From Dermatemys mawii (Eukaryota > Chordata > Testudines > Dermatemydidae): DNA of 64,000 nt. Below, piece after piece: positions 43,394-54,305 of the stretch (the first letter of the stretch is position 1; each line of letters opens with the position of its first letter). The notes beneath the pieces were generated by a model. That model was not told the DNA's origin. It ran no database searches and saw nothing but the letters and a program-made list of their open reading frames with translations. The DNA lies in NCBI GenBank assembly GCA_007922305.1, contig ML677386.1, forward strand, positions 11,389,830-11,453,829. The letters are read 5' to 3'. A program made the position numbers and the translations under genes.

Positions 43394-44528
43394 GAGTCAG
43401 GATGAGTTCTACCCTGACATCTGGTGGTGAGTTGTGGGAAAGAACTTCAGGGGCTGATCTCACTTGCACAGGCACACCCACCCTGCCTAGATGGTTATTT
43501 TTGGCTGCTGTGGGATTCCCAGTTTCTCTATTATTGGGGCAGGAAGAATAAAGTGTTGTTATCCTGATTATGTGAACCAAGGACAGTGGAACTGTACTTG
43601 GCCTTTTTATGATGGAGGGACTCGCCATCAACTAAATAGCAGTCATAAGGCAAGGGACAGGGGTTCCAAAACTTGGTGAATTGAGTGAGATTGGTATTTG
43701 TGTTTGGTAATATGAGGTTGTTCTAAGGGTTCTAAATGTTAGTTGCACTCCTTTCTATCTCCACTGTGTAATAGCAGAGCTAATTTTGATTCTGTTAGGA
43801 GTCTGGTTACAGATTGTGGAGCTTAATTCACTTTGGGCCAATAGTGCACCAGCCCTGAGGTCTCCTACTATGAGCTGAAATCACTAAGTACTGTGTTAAA
43901 TGTGGGGTGGGGAGGCTGAAGATATGTTGGTGAGCGGCTAGCAGAGAGGAGCAGCTTGCAGGATGGCTACCGGACAGGAGCAGCTGGTGGAGAGGAGCGG
44001 CTTGTGGTGAAGGCTGTAGCAGAACCCCATGGAGAGGCGGGGTAGATGGCCGTTGGAACACTTAAGGTGCCCCTTTACCCCTCCCCCCATCTCCACACAG
44101 GCTCGGGGGCGGGTGAGTGTTTAAAACTCTGCAGATGAACTTTTGAACTCTGGGACTGCACTGACTAGGGACAGAGACCTTGGGGTTGTTGGACTTTGGG
44201 TGACTTTTTGGTTGCTGGACTCAAGAACCTCAGGTAAAGGGCACAGCCCAACGTGCTTGGGGTGGGTTTTTTTGCACTCATAGTTTGTGTTATGAATCCT
44301 GTTTGTGGTGTTTCCCCAACATAATGCCACAGTGTTTCTCTCCGTGCTTGCAAGAGGGGAATTATTGCCCCTTAGAGGCACCCGGGCTGTGTGTGTGTCT
44401 GTGTGATATTTGTCTCAGATCACTGGGTGGGGGCTCGAGATGGTTTTGCATTGTGTTATTGGAACGGAACCCTTAGATACTGAACCCAGCCCTTGTTACT
44501 GCCAACTCTGAGGGGTAGAAGGGTTACA
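43384..44528 (-). mobile_element. inverted second copy of the 37742 LTR family
   Basis: On the minus strand it starts TGTAACCCTTCTACCC (44528 downward) and follows the 37742 copy block by block: CCATAACACAA-like text, GTATCTAAGGGTTCC-type block, AACACCACAAACAGGATTC, the Gag-free GC-rich unit zone at 43930-44060, CTTAGTGATTTCAGCTC, and CCACCAGATGTCAGGG near the end. It is about 265 bp shorter, chiefly in the tandem-repeat zone. The TATA box is lost. The far end runs into a microsatellite. Frames at 37964-38203 (plus) and 44121-44381 (minus) are homologous shadows (both start with a WGNTTN string). Confidence 0.85.
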
Positions 44529-44751
44529 TCTATAAAAAAAGCTTTGTAAAAATAGAACTGTTATATGCAAAATGCTAGAAGTGTATTAAAAACATTCCAA
44601 AGAGGGGATTGGCCATGACCTAAGTGTATCCTTGACTTTGGGTACTGCTAGAAAATGTTGCTATTTACAAAATGTTAAAGAAAAAGTTGGTGCATGTACA
44701 ACAGGAGAAAATTAAAAGGCCTATTAATATGGAGACAATACTATTCTACAG

Positions 44752-44880
44752 GTTTCAGAGTAGTTACCATATTAGTCTGCATCCGCAAAACAATGAGGAG
44801 TCCTTGCGGCACCTTAGAGACTAATAATTTATGTGGGCATAAGCTTTCGTGGGTTAAAACTCACTTCAGCATCTTCTCAT
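44752..44880 (+). mobile_element. hairpin-element relative of 24781-24953
   Basis: GGTTTCAGAGTAGTTACCAT, ATTAGTCTGCATCCGC, TTGCGGCACCTTAGAGAC, GGGCATAAGCTTTCGTGG and AACTCACTTCAGC in order. Same family as 24781-24953 but only the left arm is present. A short ATTCTA direct repeat (about 44742 and 44879) may be the target-site duplication. Confidence 0.75.
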
Positions 44881-45130
44881 TCTATATTTCTTTCTAGATA
44901 CTTATATAGCCCATCGTGTGCTTTTATCATTTATTTTGACACAAAATTCTCTTGGGTACTATTAGCATCCCTAGTAATTTTATGGTTTTAATAAAAAACC
45001 TATCATACTCTAGAAAATAACCTTTTCTACTAAGACAGCCTTAAAAACTTGCAGCAAGGATTTCAAAACAGCCATTGAGAGATCTTGTACACTACTAGAG
45101 TTTGCCACCATAATCTGAAATTATCCCTTT

Positions 45131-45215
45131 GTCATGGAATTTTAGAAATACCAAAGGGGTAAAGACCCTAACAGTCATCTAATCCATCCTGAAGGCTACT
45201 ACAAGAATGCTCTCC
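45131..45215 (-). mobile_element. CR1 3' terminal fragment
   Basis: GTCATGGAATTTTAGAAATA then CAGTCATCTAATCCATCC correspond on the minus strand to the CR1 tail (GGACTAGATGACC ... CTATGATTC type). Only the last 80 or so bases remain. Confidence 0.6.
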
Positions 45216-46649
45216 AGTGTAGCGTGGCCCCGATGCATCTCCAGAATATGTTACATCCCCTGAGTTGCATGAAACCTAGATATAGCTAACATTTCCATGC
45301 AGGCTAATATAACCTGTATCAAACATGGCCACATTTAAAATGCCCATCTCAGTGCTGAGTGTTACTGTGAAAGACTAATTCTGATTTTGGACAAGTTTAA
45401 TGACAATGCAACAGCCTGCATTTAGTTCTGTGTATGATTACACAACAGAATAAAAATTACAACACAATTCAGAACTTTCTTAACAAAATACAATGTTCAT
45501 TGGTGTGTAGGGAACAAAAGGACTATGTAAATCTAGTTGGACTTGCTAGTGAGAAGCCGATTGGTCTATGTGCCTAATTCATGGAGTACCATATGGCATT
45601 TATAGTGACCAGAGGAAGACAAACTTCCCTTTTTATCTGGGTCTGTACTTTTGCCCATCTCTGTTCTCTTTCAAAAGTCCTTTGTTCTTGAACTCAGAGT
45701 ACATATTTCTGCATTCCCTGTTAAATTGACACATACCAGGATCTCTTCCTTCAAGCTCAGCACATCCAGGTTATTCCTTTCATTTTCCAAGCTTTGGTCA
45801 TCAGAGAGAAAACCTAGATGTGAGCATTGCTGCAAGTTATTTCAATGATGAAGGAGCTGATTTTCTTCTTTGCAATATGCCTTAGGGAAGATCTTTGGGT
45901 ACTTCGCAGTAATCAGCCTAATCTCATCTCCCAAGTTAAAAGATTGTCTTTCTACAATGCCAAATTTTCATAGAGCTCATCCATGCCCACTTCTTTTACA
46001 CTCCAAGCACAAACTCTTCAGAAAATTATTTAAAATGACGGGTTTTTCAAGAACTATCTTGGACACTTTGCTATGAAGGCTGTCTTCAGAGAAGTCATTC
46101 TTGTCTACAGATACTACTTTGCTCTTTCATAAAAGGTCAAAAGGGTATGTCAACCCTGTTAAGTCTTTAGCCACATATGAATCATGGTAAATAGTGTTAT
46201 CAACTTTTATACTACAGTTGATGCTTCAAGAAGAATGGTGATGCATAACAGCATGGAACATAACAATGTGACTGCTGCTGAACTTTGACATGAGGAGACA
46301 CTAGCTTTGAGGAAGCTCTGCATAGTATTTGAAGTACCAACACTGCTTCGGTTTGTGCTTTTTAGAAGAAACATGTTGATTCAGAACTTCCCTTCCATGA
46401 TTGCTGACATCTACATCACACCTAGCCAGGCTTCAAAACACCATGGCACTCTCTTTGCCTACTTTAAGCAATTAACTCATTCTTTTGACCATTTGGGATT
46501 CAACGATGTCTTGAGTTTTGGCATAGTGACTATAAAGCTCCAGGATGATGTTGCCTTTACTGACTACAGCAGAAAACTGATCATGAATTAGTGCTTGAGG
46601 GAGCAGTCTGTCTGTATGAATAATGGTGTAGCCATGAATGAGAAAAATA
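45216..46649 (-). pseudogene. possible decayed transposase-like gene with zinc-finger block
   Basis: On the minus strand around 46460-46350 a short block reads CDVDVSNHGREVLNQHVSSK then KHKPK. A Cys followed by H-x(3-5)-H spacing and the lysine-rich end recalls BED/C2H2-type fingers at the N terminus of hAT-like transposases and derived vertebrate genes; the partner cysteine is missing. Stops flank it and other parts of 45650-46600 do not yield recognisable blocks. A 124-codon minus frame (46472-46846) lies upstream but enters a dispersed repeat. Weak call; chance similarity is possible. Confidence 0.25.
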
Positions 46650-46830
46650 CCAGCACTTCCAAAGCTGGATGGGCTTGCCCCTACCAGTGTAATCTCACAC
46701 AATGTATGTGCAAGGTCATGCTCCACAGAGGATGTCACCCTATGCCTGCTGGCATGACTTGCATGCACAGTGCGTGCAAGGGCAGAGCTGAACTCTGCAA
46801 AATGGCATCCTCCAGGCAAGCACCAAGATA
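46650..46830. repeat. dispersed repeat shared with 14345-14530
   Basis: TGTAATCTCACACAATGTA, GTGCAAGGTCATGCTCC and TGACTTGCATGCACAGTGCG. Similar order of blocks to 14400-14480. Confidence 0.45.
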
Positions 46831-47358
46831 CTAGACAAAACTGCATGAGTGTCTAGCTTAAAAGAGATGAATGGCTTGCTTGTCTAGGAACCCTCACTTC
46901 CTAGCAGCTGGCCAGGTGACTGCTGAGGAGTCAGGCTGGCCATCTGGCAGGAAAATAGGCAGCTTGCCCAGTCTGCCTGGTTGCCACTGAATCAATGTGC
47001 TCCCGCACAATGTTTGGAATCTGTATTTTCTGATTGAAAATTTTCCAGCAGAACAGTTTCCTATCAGTTCTAACATTGTTATGGCATGGAGTCACTACAA
47101 GATACAGTTGTTGTTGTTTGGGTGCTTTAACAAGTTTGTGTGCCTTTAGTTTTAAACTTAATGCTAAATTTCCTGGGTTTAGCACTTTTAGGGGAATAAT
47201 TAAAAACATTGTAAGGACTGATGTAACCTTTATGTGTTCTCAGCCTTAATGCATCTTGTCTGGGATTTACCACAAAGCTCAGAGCAGTTATGGACTAGTT
47301 TGGGAGCATACAACCTGAAGTTTGCTTAGAGTACCTAAACAGTACTGCACTCAGACAT

Positions 47359-47482
47359 TTTTATTATAGTAGCATCTCTAAGCGCTAATCAGGGATCAAA
47401 GGCCCATTGTGTCAGACCCTGTATATACATCTTAAAAAAGACAAGTCCCTGCCCACGAAAGTTTACACTCTTAATTTGTAGA
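47359..47482 (-). repeat. L2-like 3' end fragment
   Basis: AGCATCTCTAAGCGCTAATC, GGCCCATTGTGTCAGACCC, AAGACAAGTCCCTGCCCACG and GTTTACACTCTTAA. Reverse complement of the 8240-8605 tail. Confidence 0.55.
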
Positions 47483-47731
47483 TATTACAGTGAAATGTAC
47501 ATAATGATAAAATGCCTAAAATATTCCTGCTGATAATACTACTTGATTACTGGTGCTAGTGTCTAGCTGCCAGTAGTACTACTTTGTTATAATGAGTTTG
47601 TCCCATCATATTTAGCTATGAAGCAGTTTTATTTTTTTTTCTATTTTATTTTAAATTTAGTGTCCCAGCTCAGGGGTGTCTGACAATTTTAAAATTCCCA
47701 AGAGTTTGAATTAATGTGCATCTTAATTTAT

Positions 47732-48392
47732 TGTGACGGAGTCAGCCCAGAAGGATATAAGAGAGTGCTGGAAGGCAGGTATATTAGTCTCAGGATGTGC
47801 AGGTCCCTATTCCCTGGATAGCCAAACAAAGGCTACTCCAGGCCAATCAAGACATCTGGGGCCAATTAAGAACCTTCTAGAAAGGAGTAGAAACAGCTAG
47901 CCTGATTGGGACACCTAAAGCCAATCAGGGACTGGCTGAAACCAGATAAAAACCTCCCAGTTAGTCAGGTGGGCTGTGGGTATCAGGAGCGGTGAGAGGA
48001 AGTTGTGCTGTTGGTGAGACTGAGTGGTGGACAACATATCATCCAGAAGGAAGGAGGCTCTGAGGTAAGGGTAAAGTGGAGTTTGAAGAAGCAGGGACTA
48101 TTGTGGGGAAGTAACCCAGGGAATTGTATTGTGTTTTGTGGATAAAAGGTCAGCCATCTTAGCTGATACTATTAGGGTCCCTGGGTTGGAGCCTGGAGTA
48201 GAGGGTGGGCCCGGGTTCCCCCCTTTTTCCACCTTCCATACTGGCCTGTGATGAAGGTAACTCACTAGGTGATGACTCTTGCCAATTCTACTGAGAAAGG
48301 TAGGTCACTCTGGGGCCTAGATGAGTTTCTGAGGCCCCTCAATCTGCCAGGAAGCGCAGGACCCACAAGTACAAACTTGGAGCTTTGTCACA
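47732..48392 (+). mobile_element. solo LTR, 661 bp
   Basis: Starts TGTGACGGAGTCAGCCC and ends AGCTTTGTCACA: 6-bp inverted ends TGTGAC/GTCACA with TG...CA. The direct repeat TTAT flanks it (47728-47731, 48393-48396). CCAGATAAAAACCTCCC near 47945 may be the TATA region. No polyadenylation signal AATAAA is obvious. No viral coding sequence. Orientation is inferred from the TATA-like site only. Confidence 0.75.
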
Positions 48393-48396
48393 TTAT

Positions 48397-49194
48397 GTAC
48401 AAGAGGCTTTAAACTTGAAACTCCATTCATCAGTCTTTAGTGAATTTCACTTTTCTATTGTTTAACTCCAAATTGCAAATTGTCTCTGGTTCTAAATCCA
48501 ACTGTCTAGTCTAGGCCCATGAGAGGCCCTGGGCACTCCAATCCCACACTGGTGCTGTGTTGGCAAGGCAACAGACACATGCTGTAGTAATTATGTTACT
48601 ACACTTCCACCTAGTGGTAAATGCTGTTCCCAATTGTGTTAACATTTTTAACTCCCAGTCTGGTCTTCTGGGCTCCAAGACTTTACTATGGGATGGGGCA
48701 TTGTCCTTCAATGCTATGAGATCGTTTCTCATGCTTATCCCACATCATGAGATTGGCTGATTCAGAACCTCTATAATATTCCACTCCCACGTTCCAGGGA
48801 GTCTGAGGAAGGTGACATTATTTATATAGACTAACACGGCTGCTAATCTTAAACATGTCAGTTATGGTGATTTTTGAGATATGAACACCCATCCACCAGA
48901 AAACTGAACCAAAGCCACCAATTCATGTTATATGGGCCAGTAGCAGGTGTGTAGATCTGGTTCAGTGGTTGCTAAGAAGAGGTTAACACTATTCTGAAGC
49001 AGAGGAAGATAAAAGCTGAATGCCCTCAGTGCAAGATGACACAGACCTGGCTGACCCCTCTTAGGCATCCCCCTTGCACCCGATCAGGCAGTAGTTTTTG
49101 GACCCAGACTCTGGAGTCATGTGCTTTCAAGTTCTTTCTGTCCTGGGTGGGCTGTAACCATAATCTGTTCTCTTGGACACACTGACACTCTAGC
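48397..49194. other. unassigned, with a remnant of the hairpin family
   Basis: 48822-48848 reads TATAGACTAACACGGCTGC, the outer arm of the hairpin element seen at 24781 and 44752. The rest is unrecognised. Confidence 0.45.
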
Positions 49195-49262
49195 AGGGGC
49201 GGCTCCAGGCACCAGCGCAGCAAGCATGTGCGTGGGGCAGCAAGCCACGGGGGGGTACCCTG
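49195..49262. repeat. repeat terminus, CAGGGGCGGCTCCAGGCACC type
   Basis: GCAGGGGCGGCTCCAGGCAC then CAGCAAGCCACGGGGGGG. CpG-rich compared with flanks. I recognise the opening as a reptile DNA-repeat end, but only about 70 bp is present. Confidence 0.45.
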
Positions 49263-49680
49263 CCAGTCGCATGTGTTGAACTATACCAGTTTGACACCTT
49301 CGATACATCAACACTAGACTTTTTAACCTCAGATTAATTGGTTTTCTTGAGCTAGTTAACTGATGTTCTAGAGTTGACCTTTTGGTGGTAGCTATTGTGA
49401 CTTATTGGACTGAGGCACATATCAGGTATGCCTATACTAGAATTCATAAACATTAACCAAATAAATCAGTCACTATCGCTAAAAGGCCAACTGCAGCATA
49501 TGTGCAATACTCTTTCATTGAGGACAGCAATTAAAGGGAAGATAAACATTGATCATGCTTTTCTGCAAGAGCATAGGCAATCTTAAAAATACAGTAGGTA
49601 GAAAATCTGTCTTTTGCTCACTGTCAGACTAACACAGCTGAGTAAATCCATCTGGAGTCATTCAGTTAGAAAAGCATTTA

Positions 49681-49856
49681 AGGCTTGTCGTCACAGCAAT
49701 ATTTATCAGTCTCATTATAGCACTATAGTTATACCAGAACAACTTCCTTTGTAGAAATGGCCTTTTTTTCAGATTAGCTTGTGTTCCTCCAAAGGAGTTA
49801 TACCTGTATAACTATAGTTGTATAAATTATACCATGCGAGTGTGACAGACACGCCT
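49681..49856. mobile_element. MITE with TA target-site duplication, 176 bp
   Basis: Ends AGGCTTGTCGTCACA and TGTGACAGACACGCCT are inverted; TA lies on both sides (49679-49680, 49857-49858). The interior has ACTATAGTTATACCAG and TATACCTGTATAACTATAG inverted. TA duplication would fit Tc1/mariner-like or ISL2EU-like mobilisation; two bases are weak proof. Confidence 0.7.
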
Positions 49857-50285
49857 TAGGTTTCTCGCTAGAGAAATGCAGTGTGAAAATATCCAATACT
49901 GAACTCCAAGCAAATGGTGAACAATTCTTGGCAAAAAGAGTGTTTGCCACTATATTTCAGGTGATTTTGCAACCCCAGCAATTTCTGCTTCCCTACCTCC
50001 TATTTCTGTGTGGATCATAACTATATACTTGGGCTTTGCTTAAAGGAATGGGACAGTAATTACTTGGCCTTCAGATAACAACATCTTTTTTCAGCTTTGA
50101 CTGTCTGCCTTTGTTACGTGCCACGTTCTGTCTCTGGGGTTCAGTTCAGAATATCGAAAAATCCTTTTTCGATTCCTGGAGATCAAGTTCTTGGGGTGGG
50201 GGGAGGAACACTCCAAAACCAATTTTGTCCTTTTATTAGAATTTATCCATTCAAGTTGACAGTTGGCTTCCTGTTTCACTCTGAG

Positions 50286-50410
50286 ACACAAGGTGGGTGA
50301 CGCAACATCTTTTATCTGTTCAATTCCTGTTGGTGAGTGAGAGACTTTTTCTTCTGATCACCTACTTTGTCTCTAATATCCTGGACTGACACAGCTACAA
50401 CCACACCTTC
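50286..50410 (-). repeat. Penelope-like 3' end fragment
   Basis: AAGGTGGGTGACGCAACATC, CAATTCCTGTTGGTGAG, then TTTGTCTCTAATATCCTGG and CTGACACAGCTACAAC. The two inverted halves correspond to the two ends of the element at 24553-25240. Confidence 0.5.
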
Positions 50411-50865
50411 TCTTTTTGACTCCCTCATCTCCATGGTAGTATATTGGATTAGTTCAAACAAAGTATTTACAATTCCAGACCAAAGTAAGTTATCTTGGAA
50501 TGCCTTTGTTTATCCTAATATAACGGATGTCCTAAAGACTCAAATCTTTCTTTTGTGACACTTCTATCTGTGCTCCAGGAATACAAACAGCACTATTAGC
50601 ATTCACATATCCCAGTGATGCTTAGTTCTGTTACAGTGACCTCATTGTCTAGAATACACTCAAAGGCAAGACAATGCCTTCTGGACAAAAAGAGAGCCTG
50701 AGATGGTCATCTTCTTGGAATGTCTAGTTATCAAGTAAAATGAACACAGCCAGAATGGAGCACCTGATCTTTCCTCTAAAACCTGTCCCCTTTCTCTGTC
50801 CTAGTGGACAGCACCACCATCTATCCACCTATGGTTGTTGGGTCTCCTCTTAACCCACACATCTA

Positions 50866-51110
50866 GGCCATGCCTAAGGGCTAGAAGTGCTACATTAGCA
50901 TAGCTTCACCAATACAGCTGCACTATTTAAGTGCAACTGGCGAAGATGCTATGTCAATGGGAGAGAGCTCTTCTGTGGGCATAATACATCTCTCAGTGGC
51001 ACAGCATGGAGGTGGAAGTAGATGGCTATCACTTACATCACTCAGGAGTGGCTTATCCATATGCCAGAATGACAATTATACTGAAGTTAGAGGTGGTGTA
51101 AACCTTGCCT
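50866..51110. mobile_element. MITE of the GGCTATGTCTACAC family, diverged
   Basis: GGCCATGCCTAAGGGC at the left, GGGAGAGAGCTCTTCTGTGG inside, and GGTGTAAACCTTGCC at the right. Same order as 34563-34831. Old copy. Confidence 0.55.
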
Positions 51111-51114
51111 AAAT

Positions 51115-51890
51115 CTTGCCACTTATTCCTCCATCTCTCCAACCTTTCCTCTCCTCGCACACTGCCAAAATTCTTGTCCTAGCCCTGATCTCCTCCTATC
51201 CTCTGGCCTCAATGCCTCCCCCAAAGTAATTCAAAACACTGATAAGATCTTCCTGAGTCTTTGCACTATGTCACTTTCCTCTAAGTCTACTGGTTCCACC
51301 TCTCTCACTGTCAATTACTAGGGTTGCCATATTTCAGATTACCCCAAAGAGGACACTGCCAGCAGTGCTGGGGGGAGGAGAAGAGATATGGAGAGCGGAG
51401 GAGGAGCGTGAAGGAAGGCACAGTTGGGGTTGCTGGCAGGGTGTGTGTGTGCTGGAGGAACCACATGGCGGGGGTGGCAGGGCTGTGTATTGGGCAGTGG
51501 TATTTGAGAGTGTTGGAGGAGTGTGTGTATAATGGGAGTTACCTGGAGAGTGCAGGAGAGGTGTGTGTGTGTGTACTGGAAGGGCTGCTGGCGGGGTACC
51601 TGCAGTAGGAGTATTCACTGGAGGTGCAGGGACAGTGTCACTCCCTGTCAAAGTGTCAAGAATGCAGCAACAGCCAGTCAGTGCTGCCTCCTTTCTGAGC
51701 CACGACGAGTACTCTGCAAAAAACCCCAACATTGTCTCTTTTTTGATTCTCTACCTTCTGTTGGGTGGATTTTTCAAACAGGCAATGTCCAGGAAAACCT
51801 GGGTGTATGGTAACCCTGGCAATTACAAACTCTTATCCTTACTTTCAAAGTCTTCACAGCTTAGGTTATCTAGATAGGGCAGAGCTATTA
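51115..51890 (-). repeat. possible L2/L3-type LINE relic, split by a hAT element
   Basis: Pyrimidine-rich plus-strand text (CATCTCTCCAACCTTTCC, CTTGTCCTAGCCCTGATC, then after the insertion CTCTTATCCTTACTTTCAAAG) reads like the coding strand or tail of an old L2/CR1-type LINE. No clear protein block. The hAT at 51319-51818 splits it at CAATTAC. Weak class call. Confidence 0.3.
51319..51818. mobile_element. non-autonomous hAT element, 500 bp
   Basis: Ends TAGGGTTGCCATATTTC and GTATGGTAACCCTG, inverted. Flanks TCAATTAC (51311-51318) and GCAATTAC (51819-51826) agree at 7 of 8. The interior has GAGGACACTGCCAGCAG and a G/T-rich zone with several GTGTGTGTGTG runs (51440-51580) in imperfect tandem units. 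Overlapping frames on both strands here are shadows. Confidence 0.9.
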
Positions 51891-53439
51891 TCACCTCTGC
51901 TCTATAAGTGATGCCAGCTCCATCTGCTTTTCTGATGAGCACGTCCACCCATGCCATACCTGGAAGGTTCCAGTTAACAGCCCTAAAGCCACCACTTTAT
52001 CTTCTTTCAAGTCCCTCTTCACAACACCCATCTTCCCCCCATCTATACAGGGAACTTCAACCTCATAATAGCTAGGAGGGTGGTGAGCTGTGGTTACTGT
52101 TCCTGAGTGGAGGTGCACCATTTTAGCCAATTACACTATTTGTTACTTATATACAGTTTGGGCTGAACAAACCAAACATGTTTAATTGGGTACCAGCTGC
52201 AGTAAATAATTGGCTAGGTCTGTTTAATGTATTATAAAAAAACTGAATCATGGAGCCTTAGCTGAAGTTCAAAAACTGACAGCACTGGTCTGTTAAAGGA
52301 GTATTAAAAAAAAAAGTCAGCTCTTTAAGGGTTCATTGCTAATACTTGCCTGACCAATATAGGTCTCAGCACCTCTAGGGTTCAACCCCTTTGTATGTGT
52401 TTTAATCAAATGCTTATAAATGTTGCGTTACTGTTTCCATGCAGTGAAGTGTTTATTCTATCGGCTTTTAAGACAGTTTTAGAGAAATTGTAGAAATACA
52501 CTTCAGTCTTTAACTTTAATAAAGAATTTATGGTTAAATTGGTATCATGTGCATATCCTATATTATTAACAATTGCTTTCCATAATGGCTTTAAATCATG
52601 CAGTTTACAGTTCTGCACAGTATTGTTACCAGCATGCTCAAGAAGAGACTATTTCATATGCTTGAAATGAAACAGAGCAGCCAGAAGAGGGCCCCCTTCA
52701 CCACCATTTAGAAAAATGGTGCAAGAATTAAACATTTTAAAATTGTGCTAGTTGAGAAACGCTAACTTCCTTTTCACATACAAATACTTTAAGATGCATA
52801 GCACGATTCCTGATGGCTTTCTTCCCTCAATTTTAAACTGCACAGGTGTGTATATTTTCTAAATATGTAACTAAAGGTTTTTTTTGTTTTGTTTTTTCTA
52901 AAAAAAATGAACTTCAGAGCCAAATCCTATAGTTCTCTCAGTCAAAATCACCACTAAACTTAATGGTAATTTTGCTGAAGTAAGTATTGACTTCATAATG
53001 CAAGATTTAGCCCTTTGGTGTCAAGCCAACATTTCTCTTGCTTTATCAAAGCATCCTGAGTGGAAATTAATGTTTGGCAGTAACAGTAAGGAGTGTCAGA
53101 AGAAAATCTTCTTGACAGAGACCATGGATTCCAATCAAACAGGTCTAAGTGGGTGCAATGGTTCTGAATTTTACCTACTCTCTGTATTGTTACCCTTCAG
53201 TGAGCCAGGAAATTGTAAGCCAATGCACTTTTGTTTAGTTCAAAAGCTGACCCTCTAGAGTGTCTGGAAAAGGCCTGGCAGATCACAGCATCACACAAAG
53301 AAAGATGAAAGAGTGACCTCTACCTGGGCCATTTCACGCAAACCACATGAGCTGATGTGCATATGACAGAATTCACTTTATTACCAATTCACTCTGCTTG
53401 ACGCAGGGGTAGGGGTAGAATATGAAGCTATATAAAGCA
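51891..53439. other. unassigned; 52400-52640 looks repeat-free and possibly conserved
   Basis: No recognised repeat except a weak palindromic motif at 52940-52985. 52400-52640 is AT-rich with balanced, non-repetitive text (for example ATTTATGGTTAAATTGG) and no open frame of interest. Confidence 0.35.
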
Positions 53440-54305
53440 TGGCAGTAGCGTGTGTGGCGGGGAGCGAAGGCTAGGGAAGCTGGCTGGGTCGGGGAGTGAG
53501 CCGGGGAAGCTAGGTAATGCTGAGGTACCTGAAAGTGGTGCAATATTGCCAACATCAAGCCCCCCCCACTACCAAACCATGATTAGCCCCAGACTAGTAA
53601 ACAGATGACTTGTGCCTAGTGGGGTAGCAGCACAATCTAAAATGGAGAATATGTGACCACCCCACAGTGATCCCTCTCCCCAACCCTGCACCCAACCTGG
53701 GGGGCCATGGTCTCCCCATCCCATGTTATCTGCAAGTAAGAGGGGCTCTGACTTCTCCCACTACTCTCCCCTCACCTCACCCAGCCACCAGGCCCAGAAC
53801 AGGAGTGGGACAGGGTCATTCTCCCACAGCTGAAGCTGGCTGTTCTCGGTCGCTGCCTGAGAGTGCCTGGCTGGGGCAGTGGCACCCTGCCTGGACCTAG
53901 CTGCTGGGGTCAGTGGCTGAGCAAGAGGGAAGTGTGCTGCCTGGCCTATGAGAAGGAAGGGGGTCTCTCTTTGGCTTGCTTAGCCCCTGTTCCCAGCAGC
54001 TAGGCCCATGCAGGGGCAGCCTGCTCCTCACCAAGGGATGCTGCCTCAGTCAGGTTCTTGCAGGCAGCCACCACATTGCAGAGCAGCAACCCTGAGTGGC
54101 CAGTGTGAGGAGTGTCTGGTCCTGTCCCTGCTGCTCTCCACCCAGGCCAGGCCCAGATACCAGGGCCAAGGGCCAAGTGGGCCGGGGGAAAAGCAGAGCA
54201 GGTGAAGCATGCCCCTCTCCCTCCCACACCAGGCAGGCCAATCCGGGGCAGAGCACTTGACCTTGCATGCCCCTGCTCCCAGCTATCAGCTCTGCAAGAA
54301 CCTCT
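53440..54305. other. GC-rich unassigned segment
   Basis: C- and G-rich text (53640-54290) without identifiable ends. Short overlapping frames on both strands. Probably repeat-derived, but I could not set termini. Confidence 0.35.
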
